Below are positions 39,601-52,325 of a stretch of DNA of 64,000 nucleotides, one piece after another. This DNA comes from Promerops cafer (lineage: Eukaryota; Chordata; Aves; Passeriformes; Nectariniidae): assembly GCA_013398275.1 (NCBI GenBank), contig VZSE01005866.1, positions 434,001 through 498,000 on the forward strand, written 5' to 3'. The translations under genes were made by a program, and so were the position numbers. Numbering within the stretch: the stretch's first letter is position 1; each line of letters starts with the position of its first letter. Under the pieces are notes generated by a model, which saw nothing but the letters and a program-made list of their open reading frames with translations, had not been told where the DNA came from and made no database searches.

Positions 39601-39910
39601 CTTTCAGAGAAGGGAATGAAATATTGAAATTAGAGAACAAAGTGTAACAAACACTCTGGCAAGGAGATATGGTGTAATAAAATGCAATTGAAAAAAACCA
39701 GAAAATTTGGAAATGGAGTGACTACAACCAAATGTACTGAGATGAAATGAAATGCAGTGAAAAGGACTGAAAGGAAGAAAGGCAAACAAAGAGAGAGGAA
39801 AAGAAATTGAAGAAATGAAATGCTAATTTAAAAAAAAAAATTCTGAAAGGAAGTGAAAACAAGAAAAACAAATGGGATGACATAAAGTGCAGGGAAATGG
39901 ACTGAAGCTT
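39601..39910 (+). repeat. Purine-rich tract with GAAAT-type repeats
   Basis: Over about 300 bases the plus strand is strongly purine-biased. It carries many GAAATG, GAAATGAAATG and GGAAG units and very few pyrimidine runs. It looks like a decayed short tandem array. Open frames on the minus strand (39604-39789, 39722-39946) are Phe/Ser/Leu-rich by-products of the pyrimidine strand. Confidence 0.7.
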
Positions 39911-41876
39911 GCCCAGTTGATTCTCATTGAAATCACAAGATTTCACTCCCTTTCCTGAAAGGAATCACAAAAGTGTAGATTCACGTAGATACACAGACTT
40001 GTAAGTACACTGGGCTTTCAAAATAAAATACATTAAAATATAACTCATAGAGATCCCTATTTCTCTAAATATATGCCTGTGTTTCTAATTATATTTTACA
40101 TCTCTCTGAACTATTTAATTACAGAATTCTTTCTCAGTCCAAGAATTTGCTTTCAGAAAGACACCTTTGACATTGTGCCTATGTGAAACGCACTCTGTTG
40201 GTTGAAGCATTCTTTTTAAAACATGTTTTGCTAAAATAATAGTAAACATCTGTGATTCTGCTAGCAGAAATAACAAAAGGAATATAAAAAATGAGATACA
40301 ATTATTCCTTCTTGATTTATTTAAATGCTGCTCCTATAGTGATCTTCTAGCCATGCTTCAGACATAGTTTTATTGCAGATTGTTTCTGGATTTATTTGCT
40401 TTCAGGTTCTAGCTCTGCTGTTATGTTCTTTTCTTGTAAGCACCTGCAAAACCCTGCAGTTATGAAGCGTTATTTGTTATTCATCCTGTTTTCTGGTGCA
40501 AGTGGGAGACAAGAAGGACCATAGGTCACCATAAACAGTTCAGGTCAAGCAGTTTGGATTTCAGGATCCCTCAGAGCTGTCATTCTCCTGCTTTCTCAAC
40601 AGCTAACAGCATATCATAAAATGTCAGTAGTTTTGGTGTCAAGAAAGGAGTAAAAAGCAAATCCAGAAAATAAATTTAATTCTTGTTTAATCTGAATAAA
40701 GGTCCCGAATATTGTTGCAGTTCTGCAGGAGTTTCTTAAATTTATTATCTGGTTGGCCTTAAGAACAGTTCCTTAAGATATGTAGGGAGATCCTCGCTGA
40801 CTAGAATGCAACAAAAACATGATGCAGAGAGTCTATTGCCAGCTTGTACTTTGCCATATGTTTTCATTATATGTTTGTTTGTGAGTAGCATCCTGTTCCA
40901 CCCATTTAGTGACTGTTCTCAAAGTCCACAAAAGCAAGAAAGAAAAGGAAACTGTAATAATTTTGAAAAATATCAAACATTGGATAGACACTTATAAAGG
41001 TAAGGTGTAAAAGTAATTTGTAAAGGTAAAAGCCTTCCTGCTGTAACTTCTTCCAGCTTTCATAGGGATGTATTTTTACTATTGTTAAGGACAGAGAGGT
41101 TCAACACAGAATATAAGATTGCAATGTAGAACTCTAAGCTTGTTTGTACTGGAGAGTTTTTTTAACCTGTCAGTCTTCAAGCAATGTACCTTTTTTCTGT
41201 ATACTTATTTCACCCACATTTTTACATGATGTCCATGTTAAAGCAGAAGTCTGTGAAATACCAGCTGCTGATATTTTTACAGTTGTATGGGGAAATTTGA
41301 GACTTTTGTAAAATGTGTCCAGCAGGTTATAGAAAATTTGGGGGAGAAAGGACACATTTGAACAAAAATGCAAATATCTTACTATTTTTCATGGCAGCTG
41401 ACAGAGATCTAGTTTGTTTTACCTTCAATGTTAAATTCTACTTTAATTAAGCAGAGCAGTAAATTAGCTTCTGGCATTTTGTATACTGGACAGCTGCAAT
41501 GCTCAGAGCCACAGAGATGACAACTAGAAAAGAAATTTCATGAATAGTCTTGTAAACTGAAGGGGGAAGAAAGAGTTGTCTTAGTCCACATCATTTATCC
41601 AGAAAATATTTCATCAGACTAATGTCAAACAGTATTCAAAGGAAATGTGCTTTCTCTTTCCCTGAAAAAAAACTGGCTGAATTTTCCTCTGTTCCTGGCA
41701 TATTTTCCCTATGTGCTATGTGTTCCATCATATCTTATGTTAAAGTAAATTAATTACCAATATTTATAGACTAAGTTAGAAAAGTAATTCTTCTACAGTA
41801 AACACTATAAGGTGCTATAGCTTCTTGAAAGAAGTTAATTGAAAAAGTAATTAAATTATGTTTAATTTTTTTTTTT

Positions 41877-41999
41877 AAGTATCTTTGGGGAAAATAAAAT
41901 ACTTCCTATACAATTGCATGAATTGCTAAATCTATTATACCCTGAGTTTGTTCATACTCTTGGAGAGGAATTTTTTGAGTTGTGGGACTGTAGCAATAA
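41877..41999 (+). repeat. Direct repeat copy 1, abutting gap N at 42000
   Basis: Starts AAGTATCTTTGGGGAAAATA and ends GGGACTGTAGCAATAA, immediately before the N. It is nearly identical to copy 2 after the N; differences cluster near the end (GGAGAGGAATTTTTTGAG against GGGCAGGAATTTTTGGTTTG). Confidence 0.95.
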
Positions 42000-42000
42000 N
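42000..42000. other. Assembly gap (single N)
   Basis: One N separates two near-identical copies of about 125 bp, the signature of two contig ends that overlap but were not merged. Confidence 0.9.
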
Positions 42001-42127
42001 AAGTATCTTTGGGGAAAATAAAATACTTCCTATACAATTGCATGAATTGCTAAATCTATTATACCCTGAGTTTGTTCATACTCTTGGGCAGGAATTTTTG
42101 GTTTGAGTTGTGGGACTGTAGCAATAA
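42001..42127 (+). repeat. Direct repeat copy 2, after gap N
   Basis: Starts AAGTATCTTTGGGGAAAATA directly after the N and runs to GCAATAA at 42127. It is four bases longer than copy 1 because of a small indel in the last 35 bases. Confidence 0.95.
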
Positions 42128-45100
42128 AGAGTGTTTTTGCATTACTATATATTTTTCTCCATTTGCTGTTGGAAAATTAGAAATGCTACTTCATTAGCCT
42201 TTAATGGTAAAAAAAGTAATGATTTTGGTACTTTGAATTGACCTCAGTTTCCAATAGATAGAGAATATGACAAGGAAGAGAATGATTGCATGGATATCTC
42301 TGATAATTATCGAAGAAATCAGTTATTAGGCCAGACTAAAAAAAAAACATTTTCATTTGGCTTTCCTTCTGTTTCAGTCACATTGCACACTAGTGCTTTA
42401 CAGTGGTTTATGTCTTTCAGTTTCCTTAAATTAGTTTGTGCAATCTGTCCCTGTGACCTCAGGAACAATTCTCCTTCTGTTTGTGTGAGGCATACGAACA
42501 GGGAAGCTGAGACTGGAAAACTTAGTAGAGCTGACAATGGATTATTTGCCCTGTAAAGTAAACATCAGCTGTGGCTAACATTGAGTTGGATGGGTAACTT
42601 TCTTGTATCACAGCCTCACACACCACCACACGGCAGGAGGGAAGGGAAACTTGTCAGCTGCTCACAGATTGGAAGGAAAGAAGGTTTTTTTTCTCCTTGT
42701 CAGACTAGCAAATTGTAACAGATTTCTATCACTGAGTGTGAGATAGAGCCTGATGTGTTCATGTTGGCTCCTTCTCTAGCTCTGACCCCCTAACATCAAA
42801 CCAAATCTTTGAGAGCACACATGTATGGGAGAGAGGAAGGGTTGGTGATTAACATTACAGACCGTGGATATACAGCTAGAAAAGGAGAAAAAAAAAGGTG
42901 ATATAAAGAACAAAGATTGAGTGGGCTTCTTGAGGTACTTGAGGCTCTGTTCCCTTCCCTACTCTTACATTTTCACATATATTTATGTTCCTTAATATTT
43001 ACCTCCCCCTCATAACAGTTAATAAAATGCTTTTCAATGCACTTCGATAAACCTGAGATCTACAGAAAGAGGCAAAAGCATCAACTGTAATTTTCCACAA
43101 GATTAAAGCAGAAGAGATCAGACAATTCTGTTCCTGCAAACAACAGTTCTGTTCCTGCAAACCTTACCTTTGAGGTCAAAAAAGATGGCTAGGAGAGGCT
43201 TTTAAACCCAAGCTTTCTGCTTTGCTCCATGATCCCTTGCCAGGTTTTCTCTCATTTGCAAAGAACATGAGTGCTCCCTCCACATTTTAATTTCTATTTT
43301 CGAAGGTCTGTCTGTGAAGGCCTGGAAAGCACACTTCTTTTCTATTAAGTTATTATGAGCAGAATTTATTTTAGCATGACCACAGACAATTACTTCTCAT
43401 AACTGAAATAATTCTTCTTTCATCTTAATATCTGCTCCTGTTCCTTCAATATTTGCAGACTTTATCAGCTTCCCTTTCCTGTTTTACTTCTATAAACTAA
43501 ACAAGCCAGGTTCTTTTAATCTATTTTTCAACTAAAGAAAAATTTTCCACTCATCATTGTATTAGTCCTGCTATGGAATCCATTCCAATTTACATTAACA
43601 TTTCTAAAAAATAAAAAAAAGGGACCACAAATATATGCAATTTTCTAAGGTTTTTCCAGTTCGGCAACTGATTCTGAGTTAATTTACCAGTAGCTTCAAA
43701 ACATTAAGGCTCTTAGCCATTCTTGTATTTATTAAGTTATAACATTGCCTCTAATTCCTTTCCTGGCATTTCATGTCATAAAAAAGGAATCACAAAAGCC
43801 TTTGTTTACAAATTATAATTTATTTTTCTTTTCTTTTGATTTGTGGGGTTTTTTCTTATAATTTATAATTCTAATAATAATAACAAAAAAACCCAACTGG
43901 TGTTGACTTTTGTAAAAGGTGTCATCACATGCCATCACTACCAGAGAGTATATTATAGAGATAAAAAAACTTGCTGTGAGCATATATGTCTTATTTGCTT
44001 GTCTCCTCTTAAATATTACAAGTAACTATGGAAATAAAGGTCAAGGCTTCCTATGTCTATAAAATGTCTCAAATGTTACATATAAACACAGCTGAGAATG
44101 TGCTACTGTAATGAAGTATATCTATTATTTGTTATAAAATAGAGAAATGTGACACCAGTGGAATATTTATTTTAAAAAATCAATAAAACTGGTATATCAA
44201 GTGTTTTCTACTGATCTGATACTGCCTGTGAATTTAAGCATGTTGCCTGTGGCCATCCTGCAGCTTTAGAGGAAAATACCAAGAGATTATAAAACTGAAT
44301 GTGATGCTGTACCTTTATTGAGTAAGACTGGGCAAGCAAGAATGGGAAAGAGAAGGTATTTGATCAATAAGTAAGCTGAGCTTCTATTATACTTATTTTT
44401 CTTGCCAGTTTAAGAGTTAACAGAAGAAAAGCAATATAATGAAAACCTAAGGTAACAACACATTCATAGACATTCTTGAAAGAAAAGATAACACATAACA
44501 CAATGCAGTGGCAACAACTGTTAGAGAAAATGACACAGTATGTATGGAAGATAAGATGCAAACTCCAAGCTTAGGCTTTGATCATGTTTCCTTTGGGATC
44601 AGCAGTTCATTCCATGATACAGATACAAGTGGAAATGGGAGGGAGATATAAATCATTTTCAGCTATGAAGTATTTTCTAGTCATGGTGACAGATTTCTTA
44701 TTGCTACTGACAGGAATGCTTTTCAAGATATTGCTAACACTTTCCTTTTATTCCCCTGTCAAATACCAAACACGCCTATTTAAGCATTTCATTTAATCAT
44801 TGTTGTTGGAATACCCTTGGTCCTAGATTATCCCGCTATATAAATTAACATGAAAAATCCTATATTTATTTTTCAGAAAAGTACATCTCTGAATATACAG
44901 AGAGAGAGATTGGCAGGAGATGGTGGTGGTTAAGAATTTTTATTTCTATAGAGGGTTATTAAAAGACTATTTAGGTTATAGTGATGTTTTGAATGGGAGT
45001 CAATTCATAGACTTTGTTGACCTACTGTGCTGAGGTGAATTTTATTTAGGCAGTGCAGATCTGTAAAAAAAAAGTCAAGAACAGCATAGTTTAATATTGA

Positions 45101-45230
45101 GAAGCCATATTCAGATACGATGTGTTCAGTTGATCTTTGCTTCCCCAGAAGAATTCCAGTGCCTAAAATATTAGGTTTAAATTCAGTCCAAAGCATCTGA
45201 ACTGCAGTCTTATTTGTGTCACATCTGTCG
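42128..45230. other. AT-rich non-coding DNA, no gene seen
   Basis: Contains a short 21-base tandem duplication at 43126-43162. Nothing else recognised; open frames under 90 codons lack motifs. Confidence 0.6.
43126..43162 (+). repeat. Tandem duplication, 21-base unit
   Basis: TTCTGTTCCTGCAAAC occurs at 43126 and again at 43147, separated by AACAG, giving a 21-base period over about 1.8 copies. Confidence 0.85.
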
Positions 45231-45380
45231 TAGAATCATAGAATGATTTGTGTTGGAAAGGACCTTAAAGATCATCGAGTTCGAACCCCCCCTACCATGG
45301 CCAGAGACACCTTTCATTAGACCAGGTTCATTAATGACCCATTGAACTTGGCCTTGAGCATGTTCAGGAATGCAGCAATC
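45231..45380 (-). mobile_element. CR1 LINE 3' end (reverse), short
   Basis: TAGAATCATAGAATGATTTG, then GTTGGAAAGGACCTTAAAGA and TCATCGAGTTCGAACCCCCC, is the complement of a CR1 3' terminus. About 150 bases remain before similarity ends near TTCAGGAATGCAGC. Heavily 5'-truncated and non-autonomous. The GTTCGAACCCC inside it is CR1 sequence, not a tRNA B box. Confidence 0.92.
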
Positions 45381-46514
45381 TTCTGCTGCTGTTGTGCTTC
45401 ATCTTCAGTCAGTTGTGCAAAAAAAATAAATCCAGAAGTGCTAATTAGCTGAAGGTAATGACAACAGAATGTGTCACTAACCACTGAAATACAGTCTGCG
45501 AATTTAAAAAAAAAAACAATAAATCATGAGACTTTGTTAAATCAAATCAGTCGCTATAATAAACTAATGACAGTGCAGTGATGTATAGAAAATACTGAGT
45601 ACAAAATATCACCTATCATTGTACCCCAGACCATAATTCACCAGCAGTTATGATAAAATGTAGTTTAATAAAGTCTGTCAGCAGGTGCTATTATACTGAG
45701 GAAGACTGACTTGATATACTCTATGCATCCAGTGAAACTCCTATCACTTCTAGAGGCAATTGAATCTTATGCTGATTGCAGCCCTTTAATTGGAGTTTCC
45801 CTCCATTTTTGGGACTATCCCTGTTGAAAATGGAATTACGCAAAAAAGAGGAATAGATTTTTTTTATATGTTCTCTTGCAAATATGAAGATACTTTGGCT
45901 TCTAACACCATGCTTTTTTCCCCATAGTTTGCTAAATAACTCTTCTTCACTATTTTAATTTTACCAGAATCAAATGTTGGTTGTTCTTTATTCACTATGA
46001 GTTTCGTGTATTTGTTTAGCTATTATTTGATTTTTTCCCATGTACAAAATGGAAAAAGTAATTTTGAATATTGATTCATGACTTATTACAATCATGATGC
46101 TGTAACTTTAATTTCTTCAGAATGGAATGAATAGCTTCTATATTATTTTTTAGTTTACAAGCTGGATGTCCAGGGAGCACAAGGAGGTAAAATGTATTTG
46201 AGAACTTAAACTCTGGATGTTTATGAGTACAAGAGTAATAGTAAGGAAAGAATGAATAAATCAGGTAAGGCACAATATGAACAACTCTAAATTTAACCTG
46301 AGGATGGTAAGAGTATATGTGACATGTCTAAGAATGCAACAGTCTTGCAAGCTGTTACTGCTGTGGCAACATAGATTTTGTAGAGAACACAGCCAAACGA
46401 GGTGTTGTACACATTCATTAACAGCAAGACTGAAAAGTGCCTCGTGTAATGCTGTTTTTTGTGCCATCTGTGACACTGTTGGTGTCACCTAGCACTCTGC
46501 CTTGTACACAACAG

Positions 46515-46584
46515 GAAAGTACATTTGCAACAGAAGCTCGAAAGATCACCTCTCCTGTGCTCCTGGAATCCTGCGTCCCACAAG
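46515..46584 (+). other. Candidate coding exon, unrecognised
   Basis: Preceded by GTACACAACAG (modest acceptor) and followed by CACAAG|GTAAGC (strong donor). Frame 0 gives 23 codons plus one base: ESTFATEARK followed by ITSPVLLESCVPQ. Phase out is 1, which fits the candidate at 48286. No family recognised. Confidence 0.2.
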
Positions 46585-46973
46585 GTAAGCCTGTAGTTTG
46601 GTCCTTTCCATTTCACCCGAATTTCATGTCTAGGGATTTCCTATATAAAAAAAAGGTGTCAGTAATAAAATTGGGTGCATTTTTATCAGCTCTGAAAAGC
46701 CTGAATTGGTTGAATTCAGTGCAGTGATTAATTTAAAAAACACAATGCAGATCAGGCAATGCTGCCCAGTTGTCTTGGAACATAGTTAAACAAGTGGCTA
46801 GTTTATGAGACCAGTGGGAGATGTTGCTAAGCATTAAACTCTCTAGTTGAAGAAAATAGTTTAGGTCGGGAAATTAATATGGTATGTCTTGGATTATTTT
46901 AATGTATAAAAAACTCTTTGCTGGGTCTTGCTGAAACTTGAAGCTCCTGACCCTTCTTCATTGGATTTAAACT

Positions 46974-46993
46974 GTTTTGTTTTGTTTTGTTTT
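46974..46993. repeat. (TTTTG)4 microsatellite
   Basis: GTTTT repeated four times. Confidence 0.9.
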
Positions 46994-47276
46994 ATTTGAG
47001 ATAATCATAATAAACAATGATTAGTTTAAATGGTTATTTTGGCAGCTTTGATTAGGTGCCAACTACTATGAGGTTAATGTGCAATTTTGTGGTTTGGTGT
47101 AGTTTGAGTATCCTTGCATCCAGTAATGCCTGAAATGACTTTCTATTATTTCTATTTCTGACTGCAGGAGTTGGGTTTCTGTAAATATTCCTAGGAATCT
47201 ACCCATAACATAATTTCTCAACATACGAAAAACACCTTTGTAGACTCTTCCTGCATTTCTTGTCCATTCAGACTTT

Positions 47277-47294
47277 CAAAAGCATATGCTTTTG
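47277..47294. repeat. 18-bp perfect palindrome
   Basis: CAAAAGCAT followed directly by ATGCTTTTG. The centre AGCATATGCT resembles paired POU-type half sites, but there is no independent support for regulatory use. Confidence 0.85.
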
Positions 47295-48285
47295 GTCCTA
47301 AAGTTCAATTGAAGAGAAAGCATGGCTAATATGAGGTATTTTGCTATCCTCAATACCTTAAAAATAGTCACTCCTCTACCTTGACAGCACCGATTTACTG
47401 ATTAATGGCCCATCATCTTGCCTTTGTATGAAGCAATTGCACTCGGCTCCTGCTGAATTGCCAAAGGAGCTGTATAACAGACTGCTGCACACTGTAAATG
47501 TTTCTACCATTCAAAACTCAGTGAGACCCACCAAATCATATTAGAACAGCAATTCCCATCTCCTGATGTGTCTGAGGGAGTTGACCTATTGTTCCCAATA
47601 AGGACAATTTGGTAGCTTGAGACTGTACACATCAGTAGCCTCCACTGGACTAATCTGTGCCCCACTAAAATAGTGTGTTCACACTTGAAGCTTTCATTTC
47701 TGTTGCGAGGCCCCCACTGAGAAAACAGCTTAAAAGGATTTTCACAGCTCTTATGTCCTCTTTTTATTTCCACTGAAACTGAAAGTAGATCTTAACTAGT
47801 GAGTAGTTAATTGAGTTGACTTAAATCAGTTGTCTGCAGGCCTGGCGTCTGGGATGGAGAAATTGTAAGTGTTTTGGAAATGGAGACTGCAGAATACAAT
47901 TCTAATTGCTACTGAATAACTCCTGACAGCAGGGCAGAAATGTGAGGCTCTGGAGGCGTCATATCCTTTCCAAACCCTTCAATTAGATGTGTAGTGTTCA
48001 TGCCACCTTAGCCCTTGGGAGTTTATTTGTTTTATGGACAAAGCATTCACTCATCACCTGAATGACCACAAGGTGCAGTTGTTCTTTGGAGTTTGTTTTC
48101 AAAGACTATTTTGTCCTTCTTTCCCTGCACTTTTTTATGCAGACAGCTTTCAAATGTGCTGGTGCACCTTGCCCGCCTGTTTCACTGCAGCTGCCTTGGC
48201 TGTAAATTCCTCCTCTGATATTTTGCCTTCCTAAATTATAGCAGTTGTGGAGAATATAAGATTCTGCTTTCTATGTCTTCTGCAG

Positions 48286-48338
48286 CACTGTTTGCAACCC
48301 TGTTCACTTTTTTAATTCTGCTCATTTGTATTCCAAAG
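48286..48338 (+). other. Candidate coding exon, membrane-helix-like
   Basis: A very good acceptor (TTTCTATGTCTTCTGCAG, to 48285) and a good donor (CCAAAG|GTAAAG at 48339) bound 53 bases. With two leading bases the frame reads LFATLFTFLILLICIPK, an apolar run ending in lysine, and leaves in phase 0. Another frame is also open and one stops. T-rich DNA yields such peptides by chance. Confidence 0.2.
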
Positions 48339-50335
48339 GTAAAGCGTTTGTTGGGAGGGAAGAATTAAAAGTGGAAGAATGGCAAGGAGGATAGTAGATT
48401 TACTTGAGTGACCTTGTAGCTGGGAATGCTAAGTCCTGACAAATAACAGGCTGGGAAACCATGTATTGTGCCTTGCTTATCCTCTGTTTTGAGAAGTAGA
48501 ATTTCTGTGTAGAGATAAAATAGGTGTTTACAGAGACTTGGAAGCCCTCTCCAAGACATGCTTGAGCTTCCTATCTTGGGAGAGAGATCAAAGCAGAGGT
48601 CATAAAAAGCACAGAGAAAATCATGGAGGTAAATTGTGCATGTGCCAGAGCCTTTGATATGTTGAGGCTGGGGAACAGGTCACATGCTTTTTGCCCCTGC
48701 TAAGGTGGAATGATCTTGGCAGTGTATGTGCCCCAGCTTGCTCATGAAATCCGCCAGCCAGCAAGGTGATGGAATAAATCTATTCTTATCACTTCAGCTG
48801 TGGGTCAAGGTCACCTTGGTTACTTGCATCTGTGTTCACACAGTATTATATTTTATAATTCATGTTGATAAATTCAATAGCACTTGTGGCTGATATCCAA
48901 AATCATCTTTTCTTAAGGCTGGAGCTAGAAATTACCAAGTGTCTAGCCAGCTCTCTGGCCCTGAAGTTTGTATTTCACTCCTGCCAGCACTGTGTTTCTT
49001 TATATGTGCACATCACAATTTGACATATAGCTTGTAAGGTCTTCAAGATATTATATATCAACAAGTTAATCAATTGAAGAGAAGGTTCATTAACTGAATA
49101 AGAACAGATGTGTGCATAAGGTAACTTATTCCTCATTAAAGGAGAACGTATATGACCTTTGGAGCACTTAAGCCTCAAATAACTGATAGGTAGATGGTAT
49201 GGATGATTATCTTTCTTTGAGGATTTTGTCTGAGCCATTTGATATTAGTTTATGTTACATATATCAGTCAGCTAATGCTCAATAGATCTTTGTCATACTG
49301 TAGAATGTGTGATAGATTCTGACAGAACCTAGTTGATGTAAATAATATATTTGTTATAAGTAAATGGTTTTCCATGTTTAGCTTTTGAAATTTATTGTAT
49401 GGCCATGAAGTGGAGATTTACATGCCTCCACTGCTAGAACTTTGCCTCAAATTAGCTTTTACTCCCACTACCAAACAGAGACTTGGACAAAGAGCAGGAA
49501 TCAACAAGATTGTTTTTTTTTTTTATATTGTGCCCACTGACTATTTGGCATTTGATTACTGACTGATGTTGATTTACCTGCCCTCTTCCCAGGCCGCTTC
49601 CTAGCAAAACTGTAGATGGACACAGTCCCATTCTCCAGGGACATCTTCTTATTGAGTGTTTGTTGAACATAACTACCAGTAGGATTTTGTCTTGCAGTGG
49701 CAACAGCAAAAGGTGCTTACTGCCTATTGGGCTCTGACATTCGTCATAAATTTTTTAGAGATTGCTTTTATCAACATCTCTACCCTTCTGGTCTGTTGTG
49801 TTTTCTTTAGTGATAAAGATTCAGCACAGACCCTGAACATTCCCCACAATTATAATCCCCCCAAATAAAATAAGTCCAGGGCAATTAGATAAAAATATAA
49901 CATTTTAATCTTTCCTTTTTCAGTTTGCACTCTGTGGAGAAGGCCAATGAAAAATGCTCACCACTTTTATCACCCTAGTAAGAGCTAGTCAGAAGACTGA
50001 AATCACATATCCTTTTGTCTGTGTGGAAGTATATCATCATATTCTGCCTTAAATCTTCTTTGAGCTTACTAACCCAAGAATTCTGCCAGGTTCAGTTCTC
50101 TTGGTTTCTTTCTTGCCCCATGTTAGCCTCATAATCTATAAATCTATTTCAAGTTTCATCCAGATCTAAAAAAGAATAATTTTAAAAGGAAAACTCAAAA
50201 ACCAAACACACAGACTGTCAGAGGACTTAGTGCCATCCTCAAAACCTCAGGATTTTTAAAGATCTCTAACATTCATATATGTGTTTTTTTCAGCATGTTA
50301 GTAAGGACAGCAAATATAGTGCTGGTAACAATCTG

Positions 50336-50352
50336 AAAAAAAAAAAAAAAAT
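50336..50352 (+). repeat. Poly(A) homopolymer, 17 A
   Basis: Uninterrupted A run with no poly(A) signal placed before it. Confidence 0.9.
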
Positions 50353-51287
50353 CCAACTCTTTTCTTCTGCAGTGCTTTAGAACTAATTTCATATTTACAA
50401 ACCCCTATTCGTTTCCTCTTGAGTTTAAGAATTTACAGAAAGTTATCTGTAGTTAATATGAAGCCTTCTGATAAAAATCTTAAAACCTCTAATACAGATT
50501 TTGAGACATATTTGTTATATGTGTCTACCTTTTGTGCTTTGAATTTTGCCACTTAAGTGCTCATCACTCAGGTCTGGCCTAGAGTGTGATAAAAAATATC
50601 AACAAAATATCCCTAATCTGAATCCAGTCTAAGTTTGTCTTAGAATAAGCATCTCAATTTTCATTCTGTAGTCATAAATTTCACTCTAACACATCTTGCA
50701 GTGTCCTGCTTGAGTATATTCCAGAGAACCTTTTTTCTAATCCTTCCCAAATCTTATCCTAGTTCTGGAAATCTCTCATCTATGGAGGGCTTTAGCTTTG
50801 ACTACCAGTAGATCCACAGAAAATTGCTAGAGTTAGTTCAGACAAAGACTACTCCTATCAGCTGAAGTGCTACATTTCTTTGTTTTCTGGATCTGAAGGC
50901 AAGGGCAATCTCACTCTGTACTTCATCTTTATTTACTGTGAACAAGAGGTGATGGAATATAACAAGCATGCTACATAAAACATTATTTCAGTTGCTATGT
51001 ACTAGACAAGAAAAGGGATACATGCTGCAGATTTTTTCATTAGAAAATAATGTCTTAACAGCAGCTTTTCTAGTTGTAGCTCCAAAATTAATCCATTTTG
51101 AGTGCACTTATAATAAATAGGAAATGTTTGTAGATGCAATTGTTCTGTTGCATGAAATCACATCCAAATCATTGTTTTTCTGGGTTTAAAGTACTTTGTA
51201 TAACTGCAGTTGTGTAATGAAATGAAGATTAGTATACTGCACGTATGAGGCTTGCAATGTAATTGCAAAGAAAAATTACTTTCTTTA

Positions 51288-51325
51288 CATTCAGCCTAAC
51301 ATTTTAAAAAATGTGAGGCTGAATG
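51288..51325. repeat. 18-bp near-perfect hairpin, 2-nt loop
   Basis: CATTCAGCCTAACATTTT (51288-51305) pairs with AAAATGTGAGGCTGAATG (51308-51325) with a single A/G mismatch; only AA lies between the arms. It is the tightest inverted repeat seen in the window. A 77-codon open frame starts inside it (51313) but has no recognised motif. Confidence 0.88.
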
Positions 51326-52325
51326 CAAGGAAAATCATTTACATTTATGAAGTCAGGCCCAAATTGGAGTTTCTTTTGCTTTTTGGAAAATGTAAACCTA
51401 AAACTGAAACATGGAAATTAATTAAGGTGTGCTGTGTTGCAGTTTATATCTGGACAGGCAGAATCAAAAGTGCCAGGAAAATGAAGATCTTTTTCTATTG
51501 CAAGTATCACCATTCTAAACTGAAAAGAGAGAACACAAGAGGCTAAAGAAAGGTTCCAGTGGTAGCACTGTCTAGGTAAGATAAATACATGGCATAGTTC
51601 AGAAATCTGCAGATTTCTGAGCTAATCTTCTGGGATTTAGATTAGTTAGAATTATTTAGCACATTCTATTTAGCAGAAAAAGATTTTAAACTGTCATTGA
51701 GCTGATTTTATAACAGAATATGTATTCATTGTTGAGTTAATCCTAGGGAATATAATTGATAATCTAAATTTTTATCCATTTTATATCAGATCATCCATCA
51801 TTAAGTTTCAGAATTCACCTGTCACTGACAAAGAAATTTCATATGGGTCTTGCTTGTTAATTGCTCGAATATGCTTTTAAGTTGAGGAGATAAGAGAACA
51901 AGTAAAACACTGAAGATAATTGAAAAAATCCCCTTACCTGCATAGTCATGTATTGATGTTTAATGTACAAATATCAATTTAAACATGAATTAAAAACTGA
52001 GTTTAGGTTAGGGACAGTGCAAGTGAAATAATATTAAACAGATGTAGGTCAGAGAGCACAAGTGCCCCTAAGGGAAAAGCAGGCCAGGTGAGCAGTTAGA
52101 ATAGAAAAAATGTAGAATGCAGGAAGAAAGGTGCAGTTGTAGTTAATCTGCTTAATTAGTAAAACTAATTCCACTCCCTGGGAGGTGAGTTGGAATTTTA
52201 CTTCTGATTTCTGTGGGAACAATTAAGCAAAGTTGGTAAAGACCCTGACTCAGTCCTATTCTGTATCTTAAAATTATTCGAACTCAGTGGTGGGCTGATT
52301 ACATTTTGTATAGCTTTTGGCTAAA

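Larger units (their letters stand above)
36041..41876. other. AT-rich non-coding DNA
   Basis: No gene recognised. Holds a poly(A) tract near 36602-36614, a possible CR1 tail remnant at 38527-38556 and a purine-rich tract at 39601-39910. A 63-codon open frame at 40806-40997 contains a hydrophobic run followed by a basic stretch and ends next to a donor-like AAAG|GTAAGG, but it contains an in-frame stop before the donor. Confidence 0.55.

Noticed and set aside
45275..45292. GTTCGAACCCC resembling a tRNA B box
   Set aside because: It lies inside a reverse CR1 3' end, where this sequence belongs to the element; there is no A box or cloverleaf around it.
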